Assembly (NCBI RefSeq): GCF_946479715.1
Contig: NZ_CAMLHF010000091.1
Location: 1 to 21,264, forward strand
DNA from: an uncultured Pedobacter sp.
Lineage (GTDB): Bacteria; Bacteroidota; Bacteroidia; Sphingobacteriales; Sphingobacteriaceae
DNA length: 21,264 nt
Direction: 5' to 3'
Part shown: positions 1 to 8,700 of the stretch, piece by piece
How positions within the stretch are numbered: position 1 is the first letter of the stretch
How the letters are laid out: the number at the start of each line of letters is the position of its first letter
Position numbers and translations under genes: made by a program
Notes under the pieces: generated by a model
Told to the model about the DNA's origin: nothing
Database searches by the model: none
Seen by the model: the letters and a program-made list of their open reading frames with translations, nothing else

Positions 1-1
1 T

Positions 2-808
2 AGAAATACTCCCATCTGCGAATCCGCTATTGTTGGTGCAGGTTTAGGGCTTTCTATAAATGGATATAAAGCCGTAGTAGAAATGCAGTTTGCAGATTTT
101 GCTACCTGCGGTTTTAATCAGATTGTGAATAATCTGGCTAAAACCCATTACCGCTGGGGAGAAAAAGCTGATGTTGTAGTTCGCATGCCCACAGGAGCAG
201 GAACTGGAGCGGGCCCTTTTCACTCTCAAAGCAATGAAGCATGGTTTACCAAAACTCCTGGGCTAAAAGTTGTTTATCCGGCTTTCCCTTACGATGCCAA
301 AGGATTACTGCTTTCAGCTATAGACGATCCTAATCCTGTAATGTATTTCGAGCATAAATATCTTTATCGTAGTTTGAGCGGTAATGTACCATCCGGATAT
401 TATAACATAGAGATTGGAAAGGCCAATATTTTAAAGCACGGAACACAACTAACTATAATAACCTATGGATTAGGTGTTCACTGGGGGCTCTCTTATCTTG
501 ATGAAAATCCGGAGATTTCAGCCACTTTAGTCGACCTACGAAGTTTGCAGCCATGGGACAAAGAAACTGTTGCCACAGCAGTTAAAACAACGGGCAGAGC
601 CTTGATCTTACATGAAGATACATTAACCTGTGGTTTTGGTGCTGAATTGGCGGCATGGATCTCTGAATATTGCTTTAAATATCTCGATGCTCCGGTTATG
701 CGTTGCGCAAGTGTCGATACAGCTATACCTATGAGTAAAACACTTGAAGATAGTTTCCTTGCGAAAAGCAGCCTGCCGGATACAGTGAAACGCTTGTTGG
801 CTTACTAG
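2..808 (+). CDS. 2-oxoacid dehydrogenase E1 component, beta-type C-terminal part (5' end outside window)
   Basis: The reading frame is open from base 2, so the ATG at 83 is internal and the gene begins outside the window. The visible 268 residues are the transketolase-like pyrimidine-binding and C-terminal domains of an E1 beta subunit of the branched-chain/pyruvate type. Family blocks seen are NTPICESAIVGAGLG at the edge, EMQFADF, the glycine-rich RMPTGAGTGAGPFHSQS with its conserved His, FEHKYLYR, and a C-terminal HEDTLTCGFGAELAA. E1 enzymes decarboxylate a 2-oxoacid with thiamine diphosphate and pass the acyl group to the lipoyl domain of E2. In Bacteroidota this protein is often an alpha-beta fusion of about 660 residues; whether it is fused here cannot be seen. 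Substrate (branched-chain 2-oxoacid or pyruvate) is not decided by this fragment. Confidence 0.93.
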   Translation, partial: RNTPICESAIVGAGLGLSINGYKAVVEMQFADFATCGFNQIVNNLAKTHYRWGEKADVVVRMPTGAGTGAGPFHSQSNEAWFTKTPGLKVVYPAFPYDAKGLLLSAIDDPNPVMYFEHKYLYRSLSGNVPSGYYNIEIGKANILKHGTQLTIITYGLGVHWGLSYLDENPEISATLVDLRSLQPWDKETVATAVKTTGRALILHEDTLTCGFGAELAAWISEYCFKYLDAPVMRCASVDTAIPMSKTLEDSFLAKSSLPDTVKRLLAY

Positions 809-861
809 TTTAACTTGGCATGATAATAGCCTGTTAGTTAAGCATAAGCTAAGTTAATCGT

Positions 862-1671
862 ATGAAATTATTATGTCTATTTTCCCTGCTCGCTATAACT
901 GTTATGAGTTGTAATCAGGGTCCTAAGCACCCTCAAGCCGATCTTGTTAATGCGCGCATTGGCACTCCAATGACTGAGGCTTCGATATTACTTTACGCAG
1001 ACTCTATTGATGCAACCCTCAACACTTATGAAAAGAATATCAGTCTGGTTTATCAACTGGGGCAGGCAACCATGCGTGTAGAAAAATACAGTTGGAATGG
1101 CAAACCGGTATTGTTTTCTCAGTATAAAAATGATGAAGGGATAAGCAATGAAATAAAAAAGTATTACTTCAAAAATGATAGCCTGATTTTATTGAACGAA
1201 GGAGCTAAAATCACCAAACAGGGAACAGATATTTTTGAAGACCACCGTACTTACCTTAGAAATAACATTCCCTTTAAAGAAGAATACCGCAGTTCACCCA
1301 CCCTCTCATTGCTTAAAGCTGAACCCTTCCAAATCAGAAAGAAAACTTCCCCTGATCAGACAAAAGAATATAATGAAGACCTAAAATTGTTAAACGATGC
1401 AGTTAACGGTGCTGATAAATTTGACTTGGTTTTCGATAACGTTATATCTGCTCCGGATGAAAGGTATATCCTCTTAAAAAGTAAAATCGCCGGTGGCTAT
1501 ACCGCAAGTATTTCAGTTAAGGAAACGGACAGCTATGTGGATAGCCTGTTAAAAGACCCATCAAATTTTAAAGACAAAAAATTGAATATAAAGTGGGATG
1601 TAAAAGATAAAGAGGCGGTCTATGTACCGGTAGCTGCTAATGTTACTTCGGCTAAAGGATTAAAAAGATAA
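862..1671 (+). CDS. Predicted lipoprotein of unknown function (269 aa)
   Basis: I do not recognise a family. The N-terminus is a short lipoprotein signal peptide: a lysine at residue 2, a hydrophobic core, and a lipobox V14-M15-S16-C17, so the mature protein should be lipid-anchored at Cys17. The remainder is hydrophilic, lysine-rich and without further membrane segments. Residues about 85-105 (MRVEKYSWNGKPVLFSQYKN and after) look like beta strands with a repeated motif of aromatic and charged residues. The ATG at 862 is taken because the signal peptide starts there. The gene lies 53 bp after the E1 gene on the same strand and could be cotranscribed; a weak TAACTTGG at 811-818 resembles the Bacteroidota -7 box with one mismatch. 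Its 3' end overlaps the opposing SprT-like gene by 52 bp. Confidence 0.8.
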   Translation: MKLLCLFSLLAITVMSCNQGPKHPQADLVNARIGTPMTEASILLYADSIDATLNTYEKNISLVYQLGQATMRVEKYSWNGKPVLFSQYKNDEGISNEIKKYYFKNDSLILLNEGAKITKQGTDIFEDHRTYLRNNIPFKEEYRSSPTLSLLKAEPFQIRKKTSPDQTKEYNEDLKLLNDAVNGADKFDLVFDNVISAPDERYILLKSKIAGGYTASISVKETDSYVDSLLKDPSNFKDKKLNIKWDVKDKEAVYVPVAANVTSAKGLKR

Positions 1672-2234
1672 ATATTCCCGTTATCAAGACAAACACAACG
1701 ATATCTTTTTCTCAGTCGCTCTCCTTTTTTAAATTGTCTTCCGTCTTTTATGCTAAATACGGTATTTATTGGAAGCTCTTCCAGGCGGGAAACATTTAAC
1801 AGCAGATCATATTTTTTTAAAGCTCTCGACAACTTCAAATCAGTACAACTGGCAGCAGATGGGTTATTTAAGTAGCTTACAATTGCAGCTTGTACATCCT
1901 CAGGAAAAATGTTCTGTTCAATAAAAGGCACCATCATGCGCTTAAAATTCCGTTTCCATTCATCGCCATGAGGCTTTACTTTATTTTTGTGATCGTTCCA
2001 TGTTAGCAGATGTGCAAATTCATGAACAGTGGTTACAAGAAAGGCGTACGCATTAAGATCATTATTAACCGAGATCTTATGCCCTGCACCTTTAAAGGGA
2101 TGTCTGTAATCGCCTAGCTTTGTTGCTCTGTTTTTAGAAATCTTAAATTCACATTGAAAATAATCTATCCACCGGGCTATAATTGGAGCCGCGGCAACAG
2201 GCATGTATTGTGCTAAGATATTCTCCTTTTTCAC
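1620..2234 (-). CDS. SprT-like zinc metalloprotease-fold protein
   Basis: The protein carries HEFAH (residues 71-75 from the start chosen here), the HExxH zinc motif, followed by a third candidate ligand His89 in PHGDEW, the usual SprT/SprT-like spacing. Family members are cytoplasmic, zinc-binding proteins; the eukaryotic relative Spartan cleaves DNA-protein crosslinks, but the bacterial role is poorly known. The C-terminal part has RKRYRCVCLDNGNIYLF, which looks like a small beta hairpin; it lacks a clear four-Cys zinc ribbon. No ATG exists in frame until residue 14 of the longest frame. I chose GTG at 2234, because MKKENILAQYMP resembles the N-terminus of relatives; TTG at 2243 is the alternative. 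It starts about 10-19 bp after feoB and is probably the last gene of the feo operon. Its 3' end overlaps the + strand lipoprotein gene. Confidence 0.87.
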   Translation of the reverse strand: MKKENILAQYMPVAAAPIIARWIDYFQCEFKISKNRATKLGDYRHPFKGAGHKISVNNDLNAYAFLVTTVHEFAHLLTWNDHKNKVKPHGDEWKRNFKRMMVPFIEQNIFPEDVQAAIVSYLNNPSAASCTDLKLSRALKKYDLLLNVSRLEELPINTVFSIKDGRQFKKGERLRKRYRCVCLDNGNIYLFNPLAEVTLAATGT

Positions 2235-2253
2235 AAAGGCCAAGATAATTAAA

Positions 2254-4368
2254 TTACTTTAAAAGTTGATAGGCTATCAGACTTGCCACATATGCCATTC
2301 CGGTCATATACACAATTTGAATAATAGGCCATTTCCACGATTTGGTTTCTCTGAATACTACTGCAACCGTACTCATACACTGCATTGCAAACGCATAAAA
2401 TAACATTAGGGAAAATGCTGTGGCAAACGTAAATACAGGTAATCCGGTATCCGGATCTCGCGCCCCCCGCATTTTATTACGGATGGTAGCAACCTCCCCA
2501 TCATTATCTACACTATAAATAGTGGCCATTGTACCCACAAAAGCTTCTCTGGCAGCAAATGAGGTAATTAACGCGATACCTATTTTCCAGTCGAATCCTA
2601 ATGGTTTTATTGCAGGCTCTATCACGTGCCCTAAAATACCGGCATAGGAGTTTTCAAGCTTCTCTGCGGCTCTATCTCTTTCCAATGTACTAATTTGCAC
2701 ACTATCTTTCCGGGCTTCTATAGCCGCATATTTATCGTCAATTTCTTTAAACCTTTCAGATGGGCCGTACGTTGCCAATACCCAAAGGATAATAGAGATG
2801 GCAATAATTACCTTACCTGCTTCAAATACAAAAGTCTTTGATTTCTCATACATGGTATAAATCACATTTGTCCATCTTGGCATTCTGTACACAGGCAGCT
2901 CCATAATGAAATATGATTTCTCTTTCGCCTTTATCAGGAACTTCATTACAAAAGCCACTACAACTGCCGCCAAAATACTAATAACGTACATCCCCATAAG
3001 GGTTAAGCCCTGTAAATTGATAAAGCCCCATACCATTTTTTCTGGTACAACCAATGAGATCAGTAAGGTATAAACAGGTAATCTGGCAGAGCAGCTTACC
3101 AAAGGAGCAACCATAATAGTGATAATACGATCCTTCCAGCTTTCAATATTCCTTGCACTCATGATTGATGGAACGGCGCACGCCAAACTTCCAATCATAG
3201 GTACTACAGATTTACCGCTAAGCCCAAACTTGCGCATAATCTTATCCATCATAAAGGTAACGCGGGCCATATAGCCGGTATCCTCCAGTATAGATATAAA
3301 AGCAAACAAGATCGCTATTTGAGGTATAAATATCACTACGCCACCTAAACCTGCCAATATACCATCCAAAAAAAGATTGGTTAAAATACCATCCGGCAGA
3401 TGCTGGTGTCCGTATTCAGTAAGCCAGACAAAAGCATATTCAATTAGCTCCATTGGATAAGATGACCAGGAGAAAATAGAATTAAAAATAAAAAATAGAA
3501 TCCCGATGAAGATCAGAAAACCCCAAAATTTATTGGTAAGTACCGAATCCAGTTTATCACTGAAAACAAACTTTCTTGCAGCTCCGGTATCTTCTACCAC
3601 CCCACTTAAAATGGTGCTTAAATATCTGTAGCGGGCAATGGTTTCAGCCGCTTGTAGCTTGGAAGATTCAAAAGTATGTTCAGCTTTTATCCGCTCAAAG
3701 GCTTCATGATCCTGAAGGGAAAATGTATTAAGATGCTCGTGCTGATGTAGTATTTGTAAGGACAGATAATTATTTTCTGTCTTGATGTGCTGCTTAACCA
3801 GATCAATAGCCTCTGGCGCCAATACATGCATATCCGCTCCCTCTACCTGGGTAGCAATTTTTGTAGTATTATGAATAGCTTCCTTTAGCTCGGTTAAGCC
3901 CGAATTGCTTCTTGCAGAAATTGCTATTACTTGTATGCCCAGCCGCTCAGAAAGTTTATTGATATTGATATCAATTCCTTCCTTTTTGGCCATATCGGTC
4001 ATATTAAGTGCCAGAACCATTGGAACACCCAAATCGGCAACCTGCGAATAAAGCAATAAATTTCTTCTAAGGTTTGTTGCATCTGCTACCAGCACAACAA
4101 TATCAGGATGGCTTGAATTATTTTTATCAGCCAACACCTGAAATACAATGCTTTCGTCTTTGCTCTTTGGATACAGGCTATACGTACCGGGTAAATCAAT
4201 TATTTCAGCCTGTTTATTATCGGCTAATTTGCAATAGCCTACTTTCTTGTCAACAGTTATACCCGGAAAATTTCCAATCTTTTGATTTAATCCTGTAAGC
4301 AGGTTAAAAAGTGTAGATTTCCCAGTGTTGGGGTTACCAACTAAAGCAATTTTAATATCTTTTGCCAA
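2254..4368 (-). CDS. feoB: Ferrous iron transport protein B (FeoB), GTPase-permease
   Basis: FeoB is the inner-membrane Fe(II) permease with an N-terminal G-protein domain. The 704 residues show all GTPase motifs: G1 GNPNTGKS at 11-18, G2 Thr38 in GITVDKK, G3 DLPG at 58-61, G4 NMTD at 122-125 and G5 SARSNSG at 151-157. A helical spacer (about 175-260) precedes the membrane part, which has about eight hydrophobic segments from residue 281 onwards. The two gate regions contain the conserved cysteines: GSLACAVPSIMSAR (about 393-406) and APLVSCSARLPVY (about 421-433). A charged loop of about 45 residues (539-584) splits the second half. The start is TTG at 4368: only six bases separate the feoA stop codon from it and the next ATG is at residue 123, so ATG is excluded. 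It follows feoA in one operon. Confidence 0.97.
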   Translation of the reverse strand: MAKDIKIALVGNPNTGKSTLFNLLTGLNQKIGNFPGITVDKKVGYCKLADNKQAEIIDLPGTYSLYPKSKDESIVFQVLADKNNSSHPDIVVLVADATNLRRNLLLYSQVADLGVPMVLALNMTDMAKKEGIDININKLSERLGIQVIAISARSNSGLTELKEAIHNTTKIATQVEGADMHVLAPEAIDLVKQHIKTENNYLSLQILHQHEHLNTFSLQDHEAFERIKAEHTFESSKLQAAETIARYRYLSTILSGVVEDTGAARKFVFSDKLDSVLTNKFWGFLIFIGILFFIFNSIFSWSSYPMELIEYAFVWLTEYGHQHLPDGILTNLFLDGILAGLGGVVIFIPQIAILFAFISILEDTGYMARVTFMMDKIMRKFGLSGKSVVPMIGSLACAVPSIMSARNIESWKDRIITIMVAPLVSCSARLPVYTLLISLVVPEKMVWGFINLQGLTLMGMYVISILAAVVVAFVMKFLIKAKEKSYFIMELPVYRMPRWTNVIYTMYEKSKTFVFEAGKVIIAISIILWVLATYGPSERFKEIDDKYAAIEARKDSVQISTLERDRAAEKLENSYAGILGHVIEPAIKPLGFDWKIGIALITSFAAREAFVGTMATIYSVDNDGEVATIRNKMRGARDPDTGLPVFTFATAFSLMLFYAFAMQCMSTVAVVFRETKSWKWPIIQIVYMTGMAYVASLIAYQLLK

Positions 4369-4373
4369 AATTA

Positions 4374-4589
4374 TTATTGAATTATAATAATAGACGCTTC
4401 GTTTTTACGCAAACAAAGTTGATATCCTGCAACGCGAATAGCTATTGGGTCACCAAGTGGCGCAAAACGTTCTACTTCTACTGTTTCACCAGGCAAGCAT
4501 CCCATTTCCATTAATTTTACAGACATTTCAAGATCTGTAAATGCTACGATAGTACCTTGTTCTCCTGGATTTAACTGTGAAAGTTTCAT
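4374..4589 (-). CDS. feoA: Ferrous iron transport protein A (FeoA), SH3-like
   Basis: A 71-residue protein of the FeoA family, a small cytoplasmic SH3-like beta barrel needed for FeoB-dependent Fe(II) uptake, probably by contacting the FeoB G domain. Typical family features are MKLSQLNPGEQGTIVAF at the start, the central LMEMGCLPGETVEVERFAPLGDP, where MGCLPG is the conserved turn, and a last strand AIRVAGYQLCLRKNEA. Length is normal for a stand-alone FeoA. It starts with ATG at 4589 and is the first gene of a feoA-feoB-sprT-like operon, with 5 bp between its stop codon and the feoB TTG start. Iron-responsive control is expected for this family, but I cannot show an operator. Confidence 0.95.
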   Translation of the reverse strand: MKLSQLNPGEQGTIVAFTDLEMSVKLMEMGCLPGETVEVERFAPLGDPIAIRVAGYQLCLRKNEASIIIIQ

Positions 4590-4606
4590 CTATGTATATT
4601 GTTATT

Positions 4607-4655
4607 TTGAGGCGCAATTTAGACTTAATTTATAATAAATCCAAATAAGCAGGGA
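4607..4655 (-). promoter_or_regulatory. Candidate feoA promoter with a 13-bp inverted repeat
   Basis: On the minus strand a TTTG is followed 20 bp later by TAAATTG, an imperfect match to the Bacteroidota -33/-7 pattern (TTTG, TAnnTTTG). Between them lies a perfect inverted repeat with arms ATTTAT and ATAAAT around one base (4628-4640), a possible operator site. The match is weak and the DNA very AT-rich, so this is only a suggestion. Confidence 0.3.
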
Positions 4656-4669
4656 TTTATATATAGTCA

Positions 4670-4698
4670 TAAAAAAGCCCTTTAATAAATAATGGGCT
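4670..4698 (-). terminator. Rho-independent terminator after the gcvH-vanZ-lipoprotein operon
   Basis: On the minus strand AGCCC and GGGCT form a 5-bp stem. After an A-A mismatch three more pairs (TTA/TAA) are possible, closing a small loop, and a run of six T follows directly. It lies 20 bp after the stop codon of the 40-aa lipoprotein gene, which is where the operon should end, and ahead of feoA. Confidence 0.7.
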
Positions 4699-4717
4699 AC
4701 TTGCTAAACTGATAGAA

Positions 4718-4840
4718 TTACTTACGTGGATAGCTGGAATAGCTAACTTTTGGGCATTTACAACCTGGTTTAAAAATGCTGCAGCTGCTAATTAATCCTA
4801 CTAACATTAACAGCATCAATAAATTAAATCGTCTTTTCAT
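4718..4840 (-). CDS. Small predicted lipoprotein (40 aa)
   Basis: A short open frame starting with ATG at 4840 and ending with TAA at 4718. It encodes MKRRFNLLMLLMLVGLISSC, then a 20-residue mature part that contains GCKCP. The features are those of a lipoprotein signal peptide: K-R-R at the start, a leucine/methionine-rich core and a lipobox I17-S18-S19-C20. The mature peptide has two further cysteines (CKC) and several tyrosines and serines. The frame overlaps the last 17 bp of the VanZ-like gene and is followed by a good terminator, which supports translation as the last gene of the gcvH operon. Function unknown; small Cys-Pro-containing lipoproteins of similar look seem familiar from other Bacteroidota, but I cannot verify this. 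Confidence 0.72.
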   Translation of the reverse strand: MKRRFNLLMLLMLVGLISSCSIFKPGCKCPKVSYSSYPRK

Positions 4841-5228
4841 TGTAATTAGATTTGTGTAGCAAGATATAGCTAAAAACGCCCATAAAAACACCTGTCATAT
4901 CACATCCAAAATCCCACCACTCTGCTGATCTGTAAGTAAAAAACTTCCATTGTAACAATTCAATGCCACCCCCAAGTGCTGCTGTAATCACAATGATCTT
5001 AAATATGGTCAGAGAGCGGAAGCTATAATTATGCTGATGTTTTATTTTACCATAAAACAAAAGAATAGTAAGCACATAAAAGAACCCTAAATGAACCAAT
5101 TTGTCAAAGCCTTCAAAAAAAAAGCCTGATCCACTGGTATCAGGCATTTTCATATTACAAAGCACTAAAATTACAATGGTCCATACAATGGCCCAGACCT
5201 GATATTTTAATTCCCCGAATTTGTTCAT
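4824..5228 (-). CDS. VanZ-like family membrane protein
   Basis: A 134-residue protein with four hydrophobic segments at about 11-26, 44-60, 75-93 and 108-124. The VanZ-family signature residues are present: D42-K43 and H46 before the second segment (FDKLVHLGFF), E90 and Q93 (GGGIELLQ), and a cluster RSAEWWDFGCDMTG at 100-113 with conserved acidic residues. VanZ confers low-level teicoplanin resistance in enterococci, but most members of the family are of unknown function, so resistance should not be assumed. The ATG at 5228 is preferred to the TTG one codon upstream (5231); it leaves 3 bp after the gcvH stop. The gene is tightly coupled to gcvH upstream and overlaps the small lipoprotein gene downstream. 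Confidence 0.88.
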   Translation of the reverse strand: MNKFGELKYQVWAIVWTIVILVLCNMKMPDTSGSGFFFEGFDKLVHLGFFYVLTILLFYGKIKHQHNYSFRSLTIFKIIVITAALGGGIELLQWKFFTYRSAEWWDFGCDMTGVFMGVFSYILLHKSNYNEKTI

Positions 5229-5231
5229 CAA

Positions 5232-5612
5232 TTATGCTCCTACAAGTGCCTTGTAAGCATCCGCGGTTAATAGGCCTTCAACTTCCGAAAGATCAGAAAC
5301 AGCAACCTTAACCATCCATCCCTGTCCATATGGATCAGAATTTACCAGCTCTGGGCTGTCATTAAGAGCAGCATTAGTTTCTGTTACAGTAGCAGTTACT
5401 GGCATAAACAAATCTGAAACTGTTTTAACCGCTTCTACAGTACCAAACACCTCATCCTTGCTCACTTCGTCACCTACGGTATTAATGTCGATATACACGA
5501 TGTCACCTAGCTCACGCTGTGCAAAATCAGTAATCCCGATATAAGCTTCATTACCCTCAATTCTAAGCCATTCGTGGTCTTTAGTGTACTTTAATTCTGA
5601 TGGAAAATTCAT
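5232..5612 (-). CDS. gcvH: Glycine cleavage system H protein
   Basis: The protein shuttles the aminomethyl group on a lipoyl arm between the P, T and L proteins of the glycine cleavage system. In some bacteria it also serves as a lipoyl relay. The 126-residue length is normal. It has [10 protein letters not shown] near the start, [16 protein letters not shown] at about 27-42, and the lipoylation site [12 protein letters not shown] with Lys63 as the lipoyl lysine. The C-terminal half has the standard [20 protein letters not shown]. It is the first gene of its operon and is followed after 3 bp by a VanZ-like gene. No gcvP, gcvT or lipoate ligase gene is in the window, so the other components must lie elsewhere. 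Confidence 0.97.
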   Translation of the reverse strand: MNFPSELKYTKDHEWLRIEGNEAYIGITDFAQRELGDIVYIDINTVGDEVSKDEVFGTVEAVKTVSDLFMPVTATVTETNAALNDSPELVNSDPYGQGWMVKVAVSDLSEVEGLLTADAYKALVGA

Positions 5613-5676
5613 TTCTCTAAATTTATTTTTTCGTAAATCTTTTACCGCTCAACACATTAAATAAGCTGCGCGCGCT

Positions 5677-5707
5677 CAAAGGTAATTAATATCAGTGTTT
5701 ATAACAA
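5677..5707 (-). promoter_or_regulatory. Bacteroidota-type promoter candidate for the gcvH operon
   Basis: On the minus strand TACCTTTG (5677-5684) matches the Bacteroidota -7 box TAnnTTTG. A TTG at 5705-5707, 20 bp upstream, fits the -33 element. Transcription would start near 5670, leaving a leader of nearly 60 bases. Right after the box is a GC-alternating stretch (5668-5675), which stands out from the AT-rich spacer. Confidence 0.55.
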
Positions 5708-5710
5708 TCC

Positions 5711-8700
5711 TTAATTCAGAGTAATCCTTAAACTAAAACCAAAATTACTGAAAGAGGTGTTAAAGGTTTGTGAAGTATATGGCTTAGTAACGTTAGAATC
5801 ATAGAACACCCGCACATTAAAGCGCTGGTTAAGTACATAATCTATACTAGGTCTGAAGGTTATGTTCTGAGCTCCTGATGAAACTTCTGCCTCAGTAATA
5901 TCCGCACGATAAATCACAGTCTTATTATCTCTTAATGCAACGTCTAACTTAAAGTCCATATTATTATCGGTCTTTAATCCTTTAAATAACCCAAACGGGA
6001 ATCTAAATTTATTTGTTCTGTAACCCAAACCAAAAACCATATTGTTTTCCGTTAATTGAGCCAGCTGGCTGTTTGCAAGGCTTAATCCCAGCAACCTCGA
6101 TCGGCCATACTCAAAATTAGCAGTCATGTTATTTTTCAATCGGGTATCAACACCAATTAGTGGGGCAAATTGTTCGGCAATAGTTACCTGCGAATACTGG
6201 AACTTAGGCAAGAAATTTCCTCCGTCAACATCTTCTCTGCTAATTACAGAACCATTGCTTTCCTGATACCGCAATAAAGAGTTAAAACTGTTAACACTAT
6301 AAATTGAGCGATACGAATGCCTGATGTCTATCGAGTTAAACCGATCCGCAAGGAAAGCAATACGGGTTAATCCTCGGTAATTCAACCGCCAGTTCGGTAA
6401 AGGAATACTTGGAAGAGAATTCAGGTTAACAGAAGAAGCACTTCTGCCCGAATAAGCTGCTAAAAATGCGGAAACAACCACATCCTGTGCATTCTTATCA
6501 TAGCCATCTGCATAACCACCAACTATTCCTCTCGAATTTGGGTTTTGTGCCCCCAAGCGCTGCGAAATCACCGAGCGGTTTGCCATAAATTGGTTAAACA
6601 GCTTTGAGACTGTACTGCCAGATTTTTCTGAGAACGAGGTGCGCAAAGAAATAAACGAAATACTATAATCACCTGTTGTATACGGACTTAAATCCTCAAA
6701 CGCACGACTATCATTATCATACCTGTAATTTGTAGAGAAATTCGAGGTTCTATTCTTATTTGCAGTAAGGGTAATGGTCAAATCCCGAATGGGTTCAATT
6801 AAACTGGTAAAGCTTAAGTCCTCTCTTAGGGTATTCACATAAAGCTGTGTCTGTAAAGTATCCGTAGTGAGCCATCCATTATTAACGGCCATACTTCTGA
6901 TATCACGCTGACTTCCGAACACAAATCCCAGTCCCGGAGCCCCGGTCACATCATCAATACCAAAATAATTGGTTTTAGGTAAATACCCGGGCATAAATAT
7001 ACCTCTGGTCTGCGTATAAGCACCTACAATATTTTTAATTCCTGTAAGTAACCCCACAAAGAATCCTGTTCCCGATTGCTTATCTGTAGTACCTGTACCT
7101 GCCTTCCTCACAAATCCAAATTTGTTGTAAAGACTCGCAAGGTTCAGGTTTGGATTAATCTGAATGATCCTGGAATTCTGAATGGTATTTCCCAAATCAA
7201 TAAGTGGATTTCTAAGTGTTGATAAAGGCTCAGTCTGCCAGTTAAAGCTAGTTCCGTAACGGGTAGTCACATTTAACCAGTCCATTCCCGGGATCTTATT
7301 TATCGGTAAATTATAAGTAACATTTAAATTATGGGAGTAGTCTGTAGTTCTGCCCAGTCGCTTTAAGTTCTGCCAAAGTGTATCTCTTTTCAATCCGTCA
7401 ATCCGGCCCTCAGGCTCGTCAATAATAGAGTAATTGGTGGCATCAAAATCTAAGGTAAGTGAACGCGTAAAATTCCACGAAATGCCATATACTCTGGTAA
7501 CAAGGAAATTCTTATTAAACGTAGTGTTTATAGGAATGGCATTATTAGGATCATTGTTACGCAGACTGTTTTCCGAATAATAGCGATCCAGATCAATTCT
7601 GAAGTTTATTGAATTAGGCAATAAACTAAAGTTGATTTCTTTCAACAAAGCCAGCGTATTCGATTTAATGATCTTGGCAAGCGGTTCGTAGCTCTTAGAT
7701 TGTCCTGCATAATTATAGGCCAGGGAAGCCCTGTAAGTCTGCTGAATATTATTCTGGTTGATAAAATCTCTATGCGCAAATTTAGTATAGGCATAGCTTG
7801 CGTTTAGATTTTCTATATCCCATAGCTGAGGTTTTTTATCAAGATCGGTACGCTCTTTTCTTACATTTGTAAAACTGATACTATTGCGGGTGGTGTAATC
7901 CTGTGCATAGTTCAGAATCTCTTTTTTCTCTGCTTTTGTGGCTCCTTGCAACGCTGTTTTCAATTCAATATCCGGTGTTCTGGGATCATATTGCGGTGTA
8001 CTTATCTGACTTGAATAACTAATAAACATAGGAATCTTTACCCCCGATTTGTTAGGTAAAAACTTTCCTAACTCCATACTCGAAGAGATATCAAAAAATA
8101 CATTATCAGCTCTGTTCCTTTCGCTCACTCTTTTTTCCAGGGAGCCAAATCCAATAGTAGATTTACTTCCCGAAATGTTTACATCAGCAAAATCTGCCAG
8201 TTGTGCATTCATCCTTGCAGTTGCAGCCCAGCCTCCCCTTTCGTCAAACTGGGTCAACCTTAATTCGTTAAACCATATCACCGCGTTTTTATCCAGTCCA
8301 TCATCCTCACCCGGGTTTGCAGGATTTCTAAGTGGATTTTTCACACCTAGCATATAAACCCTAACCTTACTCATATCAGGCTGGCCCTTTATCGTAATTG
8401 TTTTTCCATTCTCAATAAATTCGTATGGAATATTTACCGGCCATGGCTGTCCGTTAAGCATGGCCTTGTTTCTGGCTATTTTAGCCTTTTGAAAAATCTC
8501 AAGTTCTATATCCAGTTTATTCTGATCCGGCCATATGGCATATGGATCACTTGTTCCCGGGTTGGTAACCCTTAAAGGCTGTGAGTACTCGTAATAGTTA
8601 TCCTGATTGTCTGTTCCAATCCTTAAAAAAGCACTAAGATCATTATTATTCAACACATTGCTACCAAGGGCTTCCAGGTGAATATACATCTCCAAATGCT

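Noticed and set aside
44..229. Minus-strand open frame opposite the E1 gene
   Set aside because: It overlaps a clearly conserved E1 beta sequence and has no protein-like features.
1672..1760. Terminator for the + strand lipoprotein gene inside the SprT-like gene
   Set aside because: There is a T-rich stretch but no stem of useful length before it.
4590..4660. Fur box ahead of feoA
   Set aside because: No stretch resembles the GATAATGATAATCATTATC consensus well enough; only a short AT-rich palindrome was found.
4824..5228. Glycopeptide resistance gene (vanZ)
   Set aside because: Only the broad VanZ-like family signature is present; there is no van cluster, and such proteins are common in Bacteroidota housekeeping contexts.
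5613..5676. Glycine riboswitch in the gcvH leader
   Set aside because: The leader is under 65 bases after the promoter box, too short for a known glycine aptamer, and no conserved core was seen.
8049..8357. Open frame of about 100 codons on the + strand opposite sprA, with several shorter ones (8678-8944, 9533-9724, 11715-11984, 12293-12629)
   Set aside because: They lie wholly inside the well-supported sprA frame, lack family resemblance or conserved motifs, and are expected shadows of a 7.2-kb gene.
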